Below are positions 11,671-25,500 of a stretch of DNA of 64,000 nt, in pieces. Below the pieces are notes generated by a model that did not search any database, was not told where the DNA came from, and saw only the letters and a program-made list of their open reading frames with translations. The first letter of the stretch is position 1; every line of letters starts with the position of its first letter. The translations under genes were made by a program, and so were the position numbers. This DNA is from Balanoglossus misakiensis (Eukaryota; Hemichordata): NCBI GenBank assembly GCA_040954595.2, contig CM082579.2:1116001-1180000 (forward strand), read 5' to 3'.

Positions 11671-13505
11671 TTACAATATATGCAATGCCACAGTAACTCC
11701 TGGCGTCTCGCCCCTCAGATAAATCAAAGCACAGTCCCTCTATTACAGGGACTGTGATCAAAGCAAGAATCAACTCAGGCATCAGCTAGCCCAACGAGAA
11801 GGTCAAGTGCAAGGCTGTGTCTGGGATAGTGGGTGGGAAAAGGTTCGCAGCCATGCACCATATAGTTGGAGAGCCTCGACAGGGCTTATTGTAAGCATAC
11901 ACATGGGGTGACTAATACATACTAATGATTGCTATGGCGAGATGATCTTATTTTTGTCAGTTAAAATACACCTTCCCTAGCAAGAACGCGTTTAGTTTGG
12001 ACATCGTCCTGACAGGGAGACTGTATGTCCACATCCTAATGACCGGTGTGTTTGGATGCAGTCAATTCCGCCAAAGTTTCGAAAGACCGTGGATGTACAT
12101 TATAGTCCATCCATGAACAGACTTTTTGTGAGTTCACTTGAAACGCCCATAGTCCAAAATGGATTGTGGTAGTCATGACAATGAAATAATGTGATTTTGT
12201 AACCATGAAAACAAAACATTTGCATTTTGAGACATTGTCACTGACAAGAAGTTATGACTGATTGCAAACCCACATGACAAGGAATACAGTTCACTCTATA
12301 TTCTATGATATACGAAACTTTTCAATACTGGCAACTTGGATTGCCATACACAAATTCATTGACACGCAAGATGCAAATAAGGCAATATCTTTGCTGTTCT
12401 ACGATCTGCAATATAACTGCAACGACAAAGCAGATATTTTCACTTTATATTTGCAGCCACTTCGTATGTCAGCTTTGAGGGCACCTCCTTTACTGTAAGC
12501 TCACTGTGTTATACCCACTACATGTATAGGGCATTCAAATCATGCAAGTTGGATTACTTCAGCTTTTAACTCTTCCAAAACTACATGTAGAATAGAGACA
12601 AATACTAGATACTTATTTTTATATGTGATATCTTTATTATTCTGTGCATTGATCTCATACACTTGCTGTATTGGCAAGTTACATAAATAATAATGGTATA
12701 ACTGATAAATAAACATACAGAAATGCATAGTACGTTTTCCAAGGTTCCACAACAGAATTACATTGTTATTGACATGGCCATATCTGACAGCATTAGAAGA
12801 CACCAGAAACGGGTGTCATGATTTGATGATGTAATATAACATGCTCAAATCTCTGTCATTCTATCCTATAATTCCTACACATTTATGTACATATGTACAG
12901 GCCATTATGGTGACAATGTACAACTCAGGGAAGACTAACAGAACTAATATTGAAAGGAAAGATTCATAAACTACAGCAAAGAAAGAAAGCAAAAATTTTA
13001 GAAAATAATTAGGCTTTGTGTATATGTCCCTAATCAGGCATGACTTTCAGAGTTTAGAAATTGTCCACTAAATTGAAATACTAGAACTAGTTAACTAATT
13101 TGTAAAGAAAGATAATATCTTACAAAACTGAAGACATAAAGTAGAATGACACAATCCACTAAAAAGTGAGTGGATGTTTAAACATAGATAACAAAAAGAT
13201 CCATTTCTGAGATTAAAGCTTACAACCCCACTGCCAAAATGCTGTGCGACAGTGCAAACAAAACTGATCAGATCGTACCATTGGACAACAGGGGAATGTG
13301 GGCCTAAAATGCAAAACACTGGCTCTGCTATAATATACAAACATGTAAAGTATATCATGGGTTGAACACCAATGCATGTAAATTAACACAGTGTGTGTAT
13401 ATGTCAAGCATTGTATCTGGTTTGAAGTAGGCTATGTGAAGACGCTTGTCTTTGGTATACCACTGATCATAGCCAGTGTCAACTTTGCAACACCACTTTG
13501 ACAAC
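11671..13505. other. Convergent intergenic region / 3' UTRs
   Basis: This is the spacer between the FGF-a and MICU stop codons, which face each other, so both 3' UTRs should lie here. I see no supported coding exon. Plus-strand AATAAA occurs near 12704 and minus-strand AATAAA near 12633, so the two 3' UTRs may overlap. Confidence 0.55.
12633..12638 (-). terminator. Candidate polyadenylation signal of the MICU gene
   Basis: This plus-strand tttatt is the first minus-strand AATAAA after the MICU stop codon at 13508-13506. It would give a 3' UTR of about 0.87 kb. Position only; no other evidence. Confidence 0.35.
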
Positions 13506-16500
13506 TTATGCCGATTTCATTTCATGCTTGACACATGCTTTCCATCCATCCAGACCTTCATACTTGATCAGATGATACTAGAGGTTAAGAAGAGAATAGC
13601 AGTGATTATTCACAGAGTCTCTGTCTGCCATCAACAATTCAACTACGGAGCAGTAATATTTTCAGAAACTGAAATTATGGCCACAGATGGCGCTAGGTCT
13701 AACTATTCTTTTTCACCATTGATTTAAAATTGTAAATATCCAACACTGTGGTGATACTCTGACCACAGCACAAGCTGTTCTAAAACTTACCCTACATCCC
13801 CGATGTACTCTGTCTTTCATTACACCAATAAATTCCTTGTAGCTCAATTTTCCATCACCTGAAAATTACAACAGAAAATATAAATGATTATGTGTTACTC
13901 CCCATCTATCAGATAATGTCAGCTCATAATGTAATATATAAGCTCTGCTTGCTGTCACAGCCAAAATGAAATCCTTGTGAAAGCAAACACAAGAAATCAC
14001 TTACCATCCTTATCAAATATTTGAAATACAGTATTCACCACATGAGGTGCAATGTCATGACCAGTTGAAATCTTCACCGCTCTCTTGAACTCAGCTGAAA
14101 ACAGAAGAGACATGCAAGAATTAATTTACCAATATAGACCAATTTACAGACTAGATTTATAAATTGAAGTAACTGACAACAGAATACTTACTTTGTGATA
14201 TGGGTTGATTTGCTATGGTGTACATTCTCATGGCTATGGTGAAATCATCTAGGGTGTTCAGGAATTGACAGAAATCTTTATATTCTTGAAATGTGATTCC
14301 CTGGTGAGAGATTGAGAGATCTTTGTGATAGTGTAGTTCTGTTAACCAACCAGAAGAGACAGAGAGAGTAGGGTACATGTTCTACAATCAACAAGTATAG
14401 TGGACATTTGTCTGCAATGTTTGGTGATTTGTTCATGATTTCTTTCTGTGTGTGCAACTGGAGTTTGCCATTCAGCTCAATGATATGCATGTTCTTAACT
14501 TCCCTGATTTCTGCTTGTCAACACAGTCTTCATCTTATAATGCATAACCACCACAGTACTTGTAGACATTTCACTTCCAGAAAACTTAATTTTTGTTTAT
14601 GAAGGTGTGGTGTTTAGTTTCAGACTTATTTACTGATAGTGGTGTACCTAAATTGTCTTTCGTGTTGTTTAGTCAAGTGAGGTAAGGTGAGATCAGGTAA
14701 AGTTAGTTTTCCAGAAATGTTCACAGATTCCCTCACATGCACATAGATAAACAGTAGTGCATAATGACAACACCATTCACCGATATCCCATCATGCCACA
14801 GTGGACGCGAAGATACCATTGGTTGTCTACACCAATATCCCATCATGCCGTAGTGGTAGTGGTAGAGAGGAGACACAGACGACGACTACTCATTAAATTT
14901 AATACGTTACATTTTCATGCAGTACCTCTCCTTGACTGATTCTCTTTCTCAATCTCTGCATGTAGTCTTCTTTGTCAGTGGTGGCTGCATTGGTGTATCG
15001 TAGCAAGATCTCGGCGAATTCCTCCTCATTAATAACTGGCATGCCTTTGGAGTACTGCAAGAAGTGCTTCTTGGTCAAAGAACTCAACGTGAATAAACCG
15101 TGTACACCACAAAATGGAAAAGATGACTTGTTGCACATTGTGAGATCTAGGGAGACTTGCTTGAAATCAATTCACAATATTCAAATAATGGCTCTCACAA
15201 CAAAATGGGTGTTTAGCAATGAATGGCTTGTGAAATTACACACAAAAGGATATTTCCAGTTCAAGAACTTCAGCTTGCAAATTGTCCATAAACCTGAAAG
15301 TAAATCAAAATATGACTTCAGTAGACATCATGTATAAAGTTACATGGCAAATTTCTTGTCAACTTATGTACAAAGAATAGTAAATAAGCATTTTCAATGG
15401 GATTTTATTTTAGCCGAAAAATGAGTCAAGCGAAAATAGTGAAAATTAAGTCCTAGGGAAAAATATGTATTCTACAGTACACAGAGTGCAAACCTACTTG
15501 AAAAAGGTGTTAAAGTCCAGACAATCTGTTCCTTTGCTGCCAAATAGGTGAACCATCACTGTTGTCTTGGGTGGTCCTTGAATTGACTGAAATGGTTGCA
15601 AAGTAAATAGAAGTCATTAGTACATACAACAACTTGCATGAATGCACAGAAGTGTATTTGAAGAAAACTTAGAGAAGTCATTATTGCAGATAAAGAACAT
15701 GTTTGTTTCCAAAGCTCCCATGTGTTTGAAATGTTGGTCAGATGTATGTAAACTATCACTAAAGGTGCCTTTACTGTCTTGCTGAAAGTATCCATTTTTA
15801 TCTGAGAATTACAGTTGACTAGTAATGCCGAATCTGTAATTCTTGAAGTTTGCAGGTTAGTGGTGGTGAGATATGTTTATTGCAGAAACTTTTCACCACC
15901 AGGAACATGAATATTGTAATGGTGTAGATATGGAATATGTAAGAGAAAGCTAGATATATTATGTATTGAGTTATGCAAAGATGTCCTATGTGAATGAAGA
16001 TACATTGCTAATAGAATATAAATATCAAAAGCCAGACGAGTAATTTGTACTTTTAGAGTTGTATAATTCTGAAGAAGAATTACAAATGAGATCACATGAT
16101 ACATGTGAAAAAATGACAGATAATGACGATATGTGTTTCATGTACATAACAACATTGTGGATGGATATCTGATGCATTCATGGATTAATATGTAAACGAG
16201 CAAAGATTGTGCATGTTTGATTTTATGTAAAAAGAAAATATGATATGTGAATGTAGGAATACGTTACTGGTCAGTCAGTTGTCAGTTTGCATTAATATGT
16301 ACATTTGTAGGTGAGTGTACTACCATCAAATCACATTTCATAACACACGTGTGATTGAATAGCGAGCCAGGGAGATAGTGTAAACTCAAGTGTCATGCAA
16401 AGTCGAGTAAAAAAGGAATACAGTCACCTCTCATTTACATGCCTAACCTTCTAATTACCATGAAGTGGTGTGCACTCAAGTGAAAATCTCTGATTGGTTG

Positions 16501-19500
16501 GATTTCCACTTTCCAAGATAATTGTAGTTAAATTGGCAGAGATGACTGTACACCTTTAAAGCGTGCATTAACTAGTGAACTGGAAGAGGTTATGCAACAG
16601 AAGAGACAGAACAGGAAGAAATATAGCGCAACCATCACTGCCTCAAAATAATAAATAGAAGTCTTGAAATCAGTTCTATCATAAAACAGGATAATTGCAC
16701 CAGGAAGCCATTTCATGTACATCTGCATAGCCCAATTTAACGTCAAAAGACCAAGACTTTGTCTCTTTAATGGTAGTGCTAAGTTTTCTAGAGAACTTTA
16801 TCCCTGTAAAACAAGAGCAGAATTTACCAGACAGCTGTGTCCCTTTAAAAGAAGTCAGTGCAACATTCACCAGAGCTTTGTCCCTTTAAAGAACAGTATA
16901 CAATTCATTGACAGCTACATTACCAAGAGTAATAGCAGAAACATAGGAGCATAGTAGACTAAAGAAAGACTTTGCAGTAAAGAAATGCTATGAAAGGACC
17001 ACAGCAAACCAGTGCTACTATATAACACTTGGGTATAAAAATGCAAGCCACATTGTAATACTTTTACTTAGATGCAGCTCAAGCAAAGATAATGGTTGTC
17101 ATAGATACCTGTCTCCGGAACTGAAATTTTAGGAAAGAGAGATCAGACCCGACCTTGGAAGAAAGTGCACTCATGAAGAACAAAAAAAACAAAAAAATCA
17201 CATTCAAACAGGCATATTAAATGTGGTTATAAAAAGCATGCATATAGATGGGACTTGTGTACCTTTAGATTGTAATAATGGCAAAAGTGTGAAAAAAACA
17301 AAAGAAAACATGTCATTAATAATATAAATACATGTGTATAATGATCATATGAAGGAACTTTGAAACAGTTTTATGTGGTATTATATGTTTAAGTGGTTAG
17401 CACAACTTTCACACAAGTGCTTTGCAAAGGTCTGCAATTCTGGCAACACGTGATGGAAGAAATATGAAATCTCAAAGATTGTTATCCTCACTGTTGTCAC
17501 TTTAAGCTTTCCCCAAAAAGAAAATATCCTTAAGTATTTAGACTAATTGGATTCCAGTTCATGTTTTAACAACTTGCATAAATGTGAATTCCTGAAAGAT
17601 CTTGATCATCTTAATCAAAGCTATACTGTCATGACCACTCGATGCATACATACATACACACACACACGCAAACACATGCACAAACACACATATGCACATT
17701 TGCACACACCAGTACTACACAGTTCCTGTGACAAAAGACAGGTAATAAAATCATCAAATCATTGTAATCACATACCTACAATAAAACCAACAATGAAGAG
17801 TCAAAAATTCAGAAAATCGTCAAAGTGTCATTTTACGGCAAATGAAATGACAAAGTTTAATTTCTTTGTGAAGATGAGTTTCTCTTTACTTTTTTCTCAG
17901 TGAACACTTAACCTCCTCCAGTGCAGGCAACCATAGAACACACACCTCCAGAGTGTCGTGTAAACAGGAAAAAAGAGGGTGATAGATTAAGACTGCACCA
18001 AGCAGAATGAACTGAAACACACCACAGCCAGTGGAAATCACAAGATAAAGTGTTTCATAGCTGCAATTGCCAGCTGCAGAATAAAAGTAAACTTGTGTTT
18101 GAACAAAAAAAAATTGCAGATAGAGGACAGCACAGGTGTGTGTGCAAAGGTTTATTATCAGAACGGCTAAAAAATATGGCCGGTTAGGATAAAATATTAG
18201 GAGAGCACATGTCAGAGAATTGCATAAAGTATAGTTGTGACTGAGGCGTTTGCACTGTGGTTTCTACACTGGAGGATTATGTGTTCACTGCAAATGCCAA
18301 AGTGGAGAATACATACGGAATCAGCATCAGAGGACAGGTATTTGGAGACTAAACTCACACTTTCCGGGGAGTCATCAGTTTTCTTGCCAAAGATTTCTTC
18401 AAGCTGAGTGGCGAGAAAAGAAAAGAAGAAAATTTACAATCAAACTCCAACTCACCAACTTTCCAAGACCATAGGTGTAAAATACTAGGAACTTATATGA
18501 TTTTGTATAAAGCATATGAACTTTGTTTCTTTCTTAGTACATGCCGAGGAGTGGTTTAAAATTCTTAGAGAGCATGAACCCTGTAAATGACACCTACCAC
18601 CAAGAATTCTTTCCTGTCCACTTTTTGATTTCCATCTCTGTCAAACATGTTGAAAGCAATCTGAAAACCAGCTTTGGGTTCTGTAAGAGAAAATCCATAG
18701 GGTGAGAATATGTGTGGATGTAGATATTGACATACAAACAATACATGATGTAACATCAATATTTTCAAATGCTAGATTGATGTGAAGCATCTCAGAAAGC
18801 CTATTCTCAAAAGTTAGTCCTAATTAAACATTTTTTGAGCAATTGTCCAAGAAAGAGGTGACAAATGAACTGATTAGAAGAAACTTTCTGAGACCACTCC
18901 ACGTCAGATCAGACTACTTACTGGTAAGAATGCATAACAAGAAGAGATACTCTGTGTAGGAGATGATTCCTGTAAATAAGTAAAAAGAGAAAACAAATTA
19001 ATGAAAAAAAAGTTCTAGCACCTGGGTAACAATACTGCCACCTATCCATTAACTTGTTGACTCTTTCGTTTATATGGGCCAGGTGGGTGCAGTGACTGCT
19101 TCAGTGAATGTTGGAATGACTATTTTCAAAACCCACAAACCATTTCAGGTATTTGACCACCCACAAATACATGGCAGTTCTAAATTACATCTATGAGTCA
19201 GTCATGCTAAAAGTTTATTCAACCATTCCTTCTTCCTATTAAATGCCGGCCGAGGGAAAACCCTGCTGTCATACCTTTCTTTCTATGCTCACACGGAAGT
19301 CTGTTTTGACAACTGCTGATTATAAGTAGGTGATGAATAAATCCATATGCTTCACTACTCCAAGCTCTGCCCTGGTCAAAAGTCATGCACATTGCTAGTT
19401 TTATTTTCCTTCACAGTGTAAGGAAGACACTAAAAATACAAAGTTATCCTCTGGCATTTTACCTGATTTTCCCCTTGGTTTAAAAATGCAGTGTGAGTCA

Positions 19501-22500
19501 TAATATTAATAGGTAGCAGATGTGTTACCAGGTTTCAAAATCATTTACCACCCTTAGCACAAACATTAAATATTAGAGCCTTTTTTTAGTTTTAAAGGGA
19601 CTTTTTGTGACAAGTGATATACACTGATGTCTCGTTCTTGTACAGTTCATATTACATGTATATATTTCATATTATACCAAGCACCAAAGGTAACTCTCAT
19701 TATTATAGTTAGACCTCAGTAACATATAGAAGTTGTCTGTCACAAAGGGGAATTTTGTGAGCATAGCGCCCCCTAGCGTTTACCATCCACACACCAGAAA
19801 GTGTGACTTGGCATGAAACTTTTCAGCTGGATGAAATCTGTGCTGTTTTCAACTGTAAATATTTACAGATCAGGAATATTGGAGCTTAATCCAATGAAAG
19901 TACACCAAAGAAAGTACATCAATGAAAATGAAGCGTGTAATTAGACTTTATTAAAGGTTGAACAGATACTTTTCATCAACGACTGGCCACCGACCGTGTT
20001 GAATGAGAACTCACCAAGGTGAGTCTGGGGTCATTTGGTAAGGTCATTAACTGAACCACTTGTAACAATATTTGCTTTTCTCTATTGGCAAGGGTTGAAA
20101 GAAGCAGCTACAAGGTTTTTTGTAATGAAGAGTAAACAGAATCTCAGAAAATCTGCAGTCCCCTCCCTGGCGTCTTAAATGGATCATTAGGACTTGAACA
20201 TTTGCCAATATGCTTTGGTTTTCAATGGACCCAAGAGGACTAATAACATAGCCTTGTTCATTGTTAATGCTACCTAAACACCGACTCAATGACAGAATGA
20301 GAGAGAGAGAGCTGGGTACAATGTTTCAATTCAAAAAGCAGCAAGGAAGTTTTCCCTTGAAGTGGTGGTTGAAACAGCTACATGTATGTACATGTTGACC
20401 CCCACTTTGTCAATTGGTTTCTGGTAATGGCACCTACTTTCGTCAATCAAAAATACGCAGGTCCTGAAATGAAGTTGTCAAACTGTTCCTTTAATATAGT
20501 ATGCTCATGTCTATTTTATTTTTTAATAATAATTTCTCTTTCACTGACACAGTCAAATCAATAAATACTTGACACTGAGGTATACTAAGTTGCATTGATA
20601 AACAATAACAACAACAACAATAAGAAGAAGAACAATAGACTCAGTCTATGTTATTCAATTTCTCTACACAATGATGACAAAATGACTGAGTAAAAATCTC
20701 AAGTCTCTGTAGTTTTGGTATGCAGGAAAACAGAGCCATAGCAGTATTCTTTATACAGCATGCATGCCATAAGTTTAAGTCAAGTTTCTAAAATATCCCA
20801 TAAACATACAGGTGTTTGTTTTTACATGTGGCATTACGTAGTGATGCTAATTGGGATATAATTAGAGGAATTAAAATGTTAGCTGATATCTGGGCTTGAG
20901 TTTGTTTTCGCTTCTCCTGGAAAGTTAAACTATCAATGCAAGTAAGTTACTTCAAAGATCCGACAGTCATGTAATACATGAAATGCAATACAGTCTGTGT
21001 AATAGGAAAACTCAGTGAGTTTGCAATGTTCAGCAGCTGTGTGGTCACTTGAAGCAGTGGGTGGCTGAAGTTTTGGATTTACAGCCACTGTGGGCCGAGG
21101 AAATACAAAACCAATTTACTGCCTGTGATGTGTTTGAGTGGACACCAATTGCATTCAAATGTGCATTCAACCTGTTTCTTGTAAAGACAGATACCAGCTG
21201 ATGCAAAATGTGACAGATGGATGAGATCCATGGCAATATTAGTTTTCCTAATCTCTCTATCGTCACCGTCAGATCCGGTAAAATGTTATGGTGGAATACT
21301 CTTTTCTCTAAGTGGAAAAGTTGCTAACTTTAGGCATTTTTTGGCTTTTCTTGATAATTAATTATGTTCTGCTCATTGAAATGTGCTCAATGTACTCAAC
21401 TTGCACCTCGTATATAGATCCACTGTACTGGGATATGACATACATGTATGAATACTTTGATTATTTAATTTTTGGTCAATACCTTGTGGAAGTATCCTTC
21501 ATTTATTTTGTTAAGTGCCCCGAGTGTGAATTCTGGCATTCAGCATACTGGAAGCTACGGTAGAGATTCAAAGTGTCACAGAAAACTGATCCAGTGTATT
21601 GATTTTAGATCCCACTTACAGTTCAAGTGTTCTAACAACAACCTCCTAATGTGTGTCCTAAAAAAACATTCCCCTACATTGGCCCATTGATCCCGTTTTG
21701 TTTATATTCTTGATTCTATATTGTTGGCAGTGAGCACCCTCAAGTGCAGACATAAACCAGTTTATGATGCTCGGAATTGGTACTTGTCATTGTAACTCAA
21801 TACTTCATTGCTTGTTGAAATACTATTTGATTGCATACCTAGGTCATTGGGAGTTTGTAGTAAATGTACAACTTCAGGGTATTTGCAGTAAATGTACAAC
21901 TTCAGGGAATTTGCAGTAAATGTACAACTTCAGAAGGAAAGAAGTACTCATGCATACAAACACACATACATGAACACCAATGCATCGACCTGCCCAGGTC
22001 AGAGAAACTGACCAGTCCCTCTCCTACTGAATTTAATTGCCTTGATGACAACATTCCATCTCCTGAACTCAATCACGTCCTCTGTATGCCCTCTACAAAT
22101 ATCTAGGACCCTAGCTAACTTGACATGATAAAAAAAATTAAAGGCCTGTTAGCTTTGCTATTACAGATTTATCATCTTATCACTATATTGGGTATGGGCA
22201 CTTTAAACGTTAAAGTAACTTTATTAAGTTCAAAATAAATTTCCCATGATCTTGCACAATATTTTGATTCATGTATCTGGGATCATTTCCTTTACGGGTT
22301 TATTCAGTGTGTGAGATTTCTGCAGACCTGGCATTTTCCCATAGTTTTCTGACTGAATTATCAAGAAGGCATTATCAGCAGTTTACCACAAATCCATAAT
22401 TAAACATGACCCCTCTAAGAATTCACCCCTGGAGGATTATCTGTAGGAAGTCCTGATTGCACGGAAAATGACTCCTGGCTTGTTTCTCACCAATACACTG

Positions 22501-25500
22501 ACCCTTCTACAAAGATTTGCCAACTCCACCTAGGCTTATCCTTAAGTCTGTGTCACGCATGACTCACGATCGACTATGTTTACAAAACTCTATAAATTGG
22601 CAGGCTGGGACCAATCTCCCAACTGATCCCTGACTTATATGTGGATGTACTGCGTAGTCTAGAGGGGAAATTCAAAAGACATCAAAACATGTCTCTAAAA
22701 ATAAGCTCCCAACCGGATCCGACAACCCTGTTTGTAGTAATTTAGTGGAATCATTATATGTAATGGATCTAGAAAAAATGTCTAGTATTTTGATCTGTTA
22801 CAGACTAACATTAACGGATTTCCTTGTCACCACTTTACAAAATTCTGCTCTATAAAAAAATTTCCCATATGACTATATCGTCAAGATTTTTCTGTTGACC
22901 AATTTATTTGCAATAGTCGTGACATACAACTGTTGATTTAAAATAGGCAGTTCTGTTTGTCTTTGAAGCAGTTACACTACCTGCTACCACTAATCACAGC
23001 ATGTACTTTTCTTGGCGGAAAAATCCAGCAAATAGAAAGCATACCATGGCCACAGACACTCTAGTTCTCAAAGTTTTGGAAATGGGAGGTGGGGGGGGGG
23101 CAATCTTTCTATGGGATCACACAGAGAGAAGCATATTTCTTCATGTAAATTCCCAAGTTACTGATTTCACTAGCAAGTATTTAACTGTTGTTCTATAAAA
23201 GGGGCAGATGTTATACACAATTCCCAGCACAGACAAAGGGTCTTTTGTTTTTATCTACAGAAGTGCCCACGTCCAGAAATATGGGCCTTTATAAATCAAT
23301 CAAGTTACTGCTTTGACTCCCTTAAGTATCAGGAAATTTATGACTCAGTAGCATTTAACACACTCTACATGCCTACAGTCAGCAGGAGAAAACTGTATTT
23401 TAGCAAAGACACGAGAAGTATCAATAAATCTAAAGGCCGTTACACTAAACAGTAGAGGGGAAAAACATTCCCCACCATTGAATGGTATGGCTATGTCAGC
23501 TAGAACCGTGGACATCTTAACATGTTATAGGGAGTAGAAAAACAGAGTACAAGAGTTCTGTGAAAGGAAAACAACACTCACGCGACTGTGGGGGTGTTTG
23601 GTGCCCTGTAGAAATAATAATACAGAAATACTACACCTACGCCCGATGATCATGTTTTGATTGAGGAAAAGGATATCTTCAGCATGTTCCTGTTGTGGGT
23701 GACTATTTCAATGACTCATCACTTAAAGACGAATCCCACTGCGACTGATCATTCTTGATTTGTAGTGTTTCATCTGATGAGGGTGGAAATTAAGGTGTCT
23801 GTACTGATCTTCCCGACATCTATCGATCGACTTTAATGCTAAAGTAGGCATAAGTTCGTTCTGCTATGACTCATCTCTGACAGACAGTGGTTAAAACGAC
23901 CACTATCTGCAACTTCTGGCTGTTATTTCACCATATTTGTTTTTACATAAAACCTAAATTTTCTTGTGAATCCAAACACACCAAGTTTTTTGCTTGTCAA
24001 CAGGTGTGTTCAGTGATCAAGTTGAAAAACGCATTCAAGTCTGGACTTGAATATTATTTTTGTACAATATTCGATCTCGACAAAAAATCTGAACTGGTTG
24101 ACAGACAACTGAGAAGAAATTTCTCACTGTTTGGCGACAACTGTCCCTGATCATTGACCTTGGCTGACTCGACAGTTCAGGCCATGTACACAATACTTGG
24201 AAGGCAACACAGAAAGTCTTATCAGAATTAAATACTTCAATTATTGACACAGAATTCATCAAGATAAGGAAATGACCACATATCAAAAATCTAACATGTG
24301 TTAAACACCTGTGTCTGGGACACAATCCAAGACAATAAATATACTATATCAGTACACAAACGTGGCTATATAAAACATACTTGAGATAAACGGAATATAA
24401 CAGAACACATGGAAACAATCAAAACCATAATTCAAAACTAAAAATGCATATTGTAACTCCACATGTTTCTTTTGAAGGAAGAATGCAAATGATCATTCTT
24501 TCCGATTGTTTCCTAAAGTTTATATAAGGCTATGACTGCATCCAAAAGTTTGCCGGATGTTCATGTCTTTTAAAAATAATTTAGAAGGTATGTAAGTTTT
24601 TGAAATGATCAAATACCTCTGCAAACAAAAATCATTCTTTGTGTAGTGGTTACCTTGGTCATGCAAAGATCGGAACAATTTGGTAGATGATTTATTCTTT
24701 CGAGGCACACTCTTCAACATCTTCTCCACTTCTTTGTCTGGAATTTTCCTTCTCCCGATGCGAGCTGATGGGAAAAAGTGAGAAAAAAAAAACATGACAC
24801 AAAGAAGAGGTGGCTAGATACTCTGCTGATTAGAGAAGCGGCCGACAAACTTTAAGGTGTACTTTTTACAGGTTATACAATGTATATATTAGAGTCGGGG
24901 CGAAAAGCGAACTGTCCAATATAAACATTCATAAAACTGCAGCCTCATCACTTTCAAACCCTTTTAAAATATAAATTACAAGAAGATAAGACCCAAGCTG
25001 CTTTATGCCTTCATGTTGAGAATGGCTTACTGCGACTGAGCTGCCTGAAAGGAATGTCCTGACCAATGAATTTTATGATCAGCAGAGTTGATAAAAAGCT
25101 GTTTTTCCCCTTCTATGCAAGAACGCTGCCTGTAGTCTTGAAAGACATGGATGATAAAATATTGTAGTGATAAGAGAGAGAGTTGGGCAATGGAGAAACA
25201 GGACACAACTCCCAAATGGAATAAATGATGTAATCTTTTTATTGGCAAAATTTGTTTGAAAATATGGGCCATATGACCATTTCATTAACAGGAATTAAAA
25301 TATTAAACTGAATATAATGAAACAGGATTAACAGTAACAGACTCTAAACCTGGGAAGCTCTCAGCCATTTACTTCATTTCAACTTCCCCTGATGACAACT
25401 GATCACCTCTTTGAAAAGGTCAGCCTCACTATTTTACAGATGGTGAAGTCTGTCTAAGTGAAAAACTTCCACAGAACAAGTGTGTATACATACAGCAATT

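Larger units (their letters stand above)
18970..24653. other. MICU intron, 5.7 kb
   Basis: No coding exon supported. It holds a three-copy 28-bp tandem repeat (21854), a G run (about 23090) and one copy of the attcaagtctggacttgaat near-palindrome (24033-24052). Confidence 0.5.
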
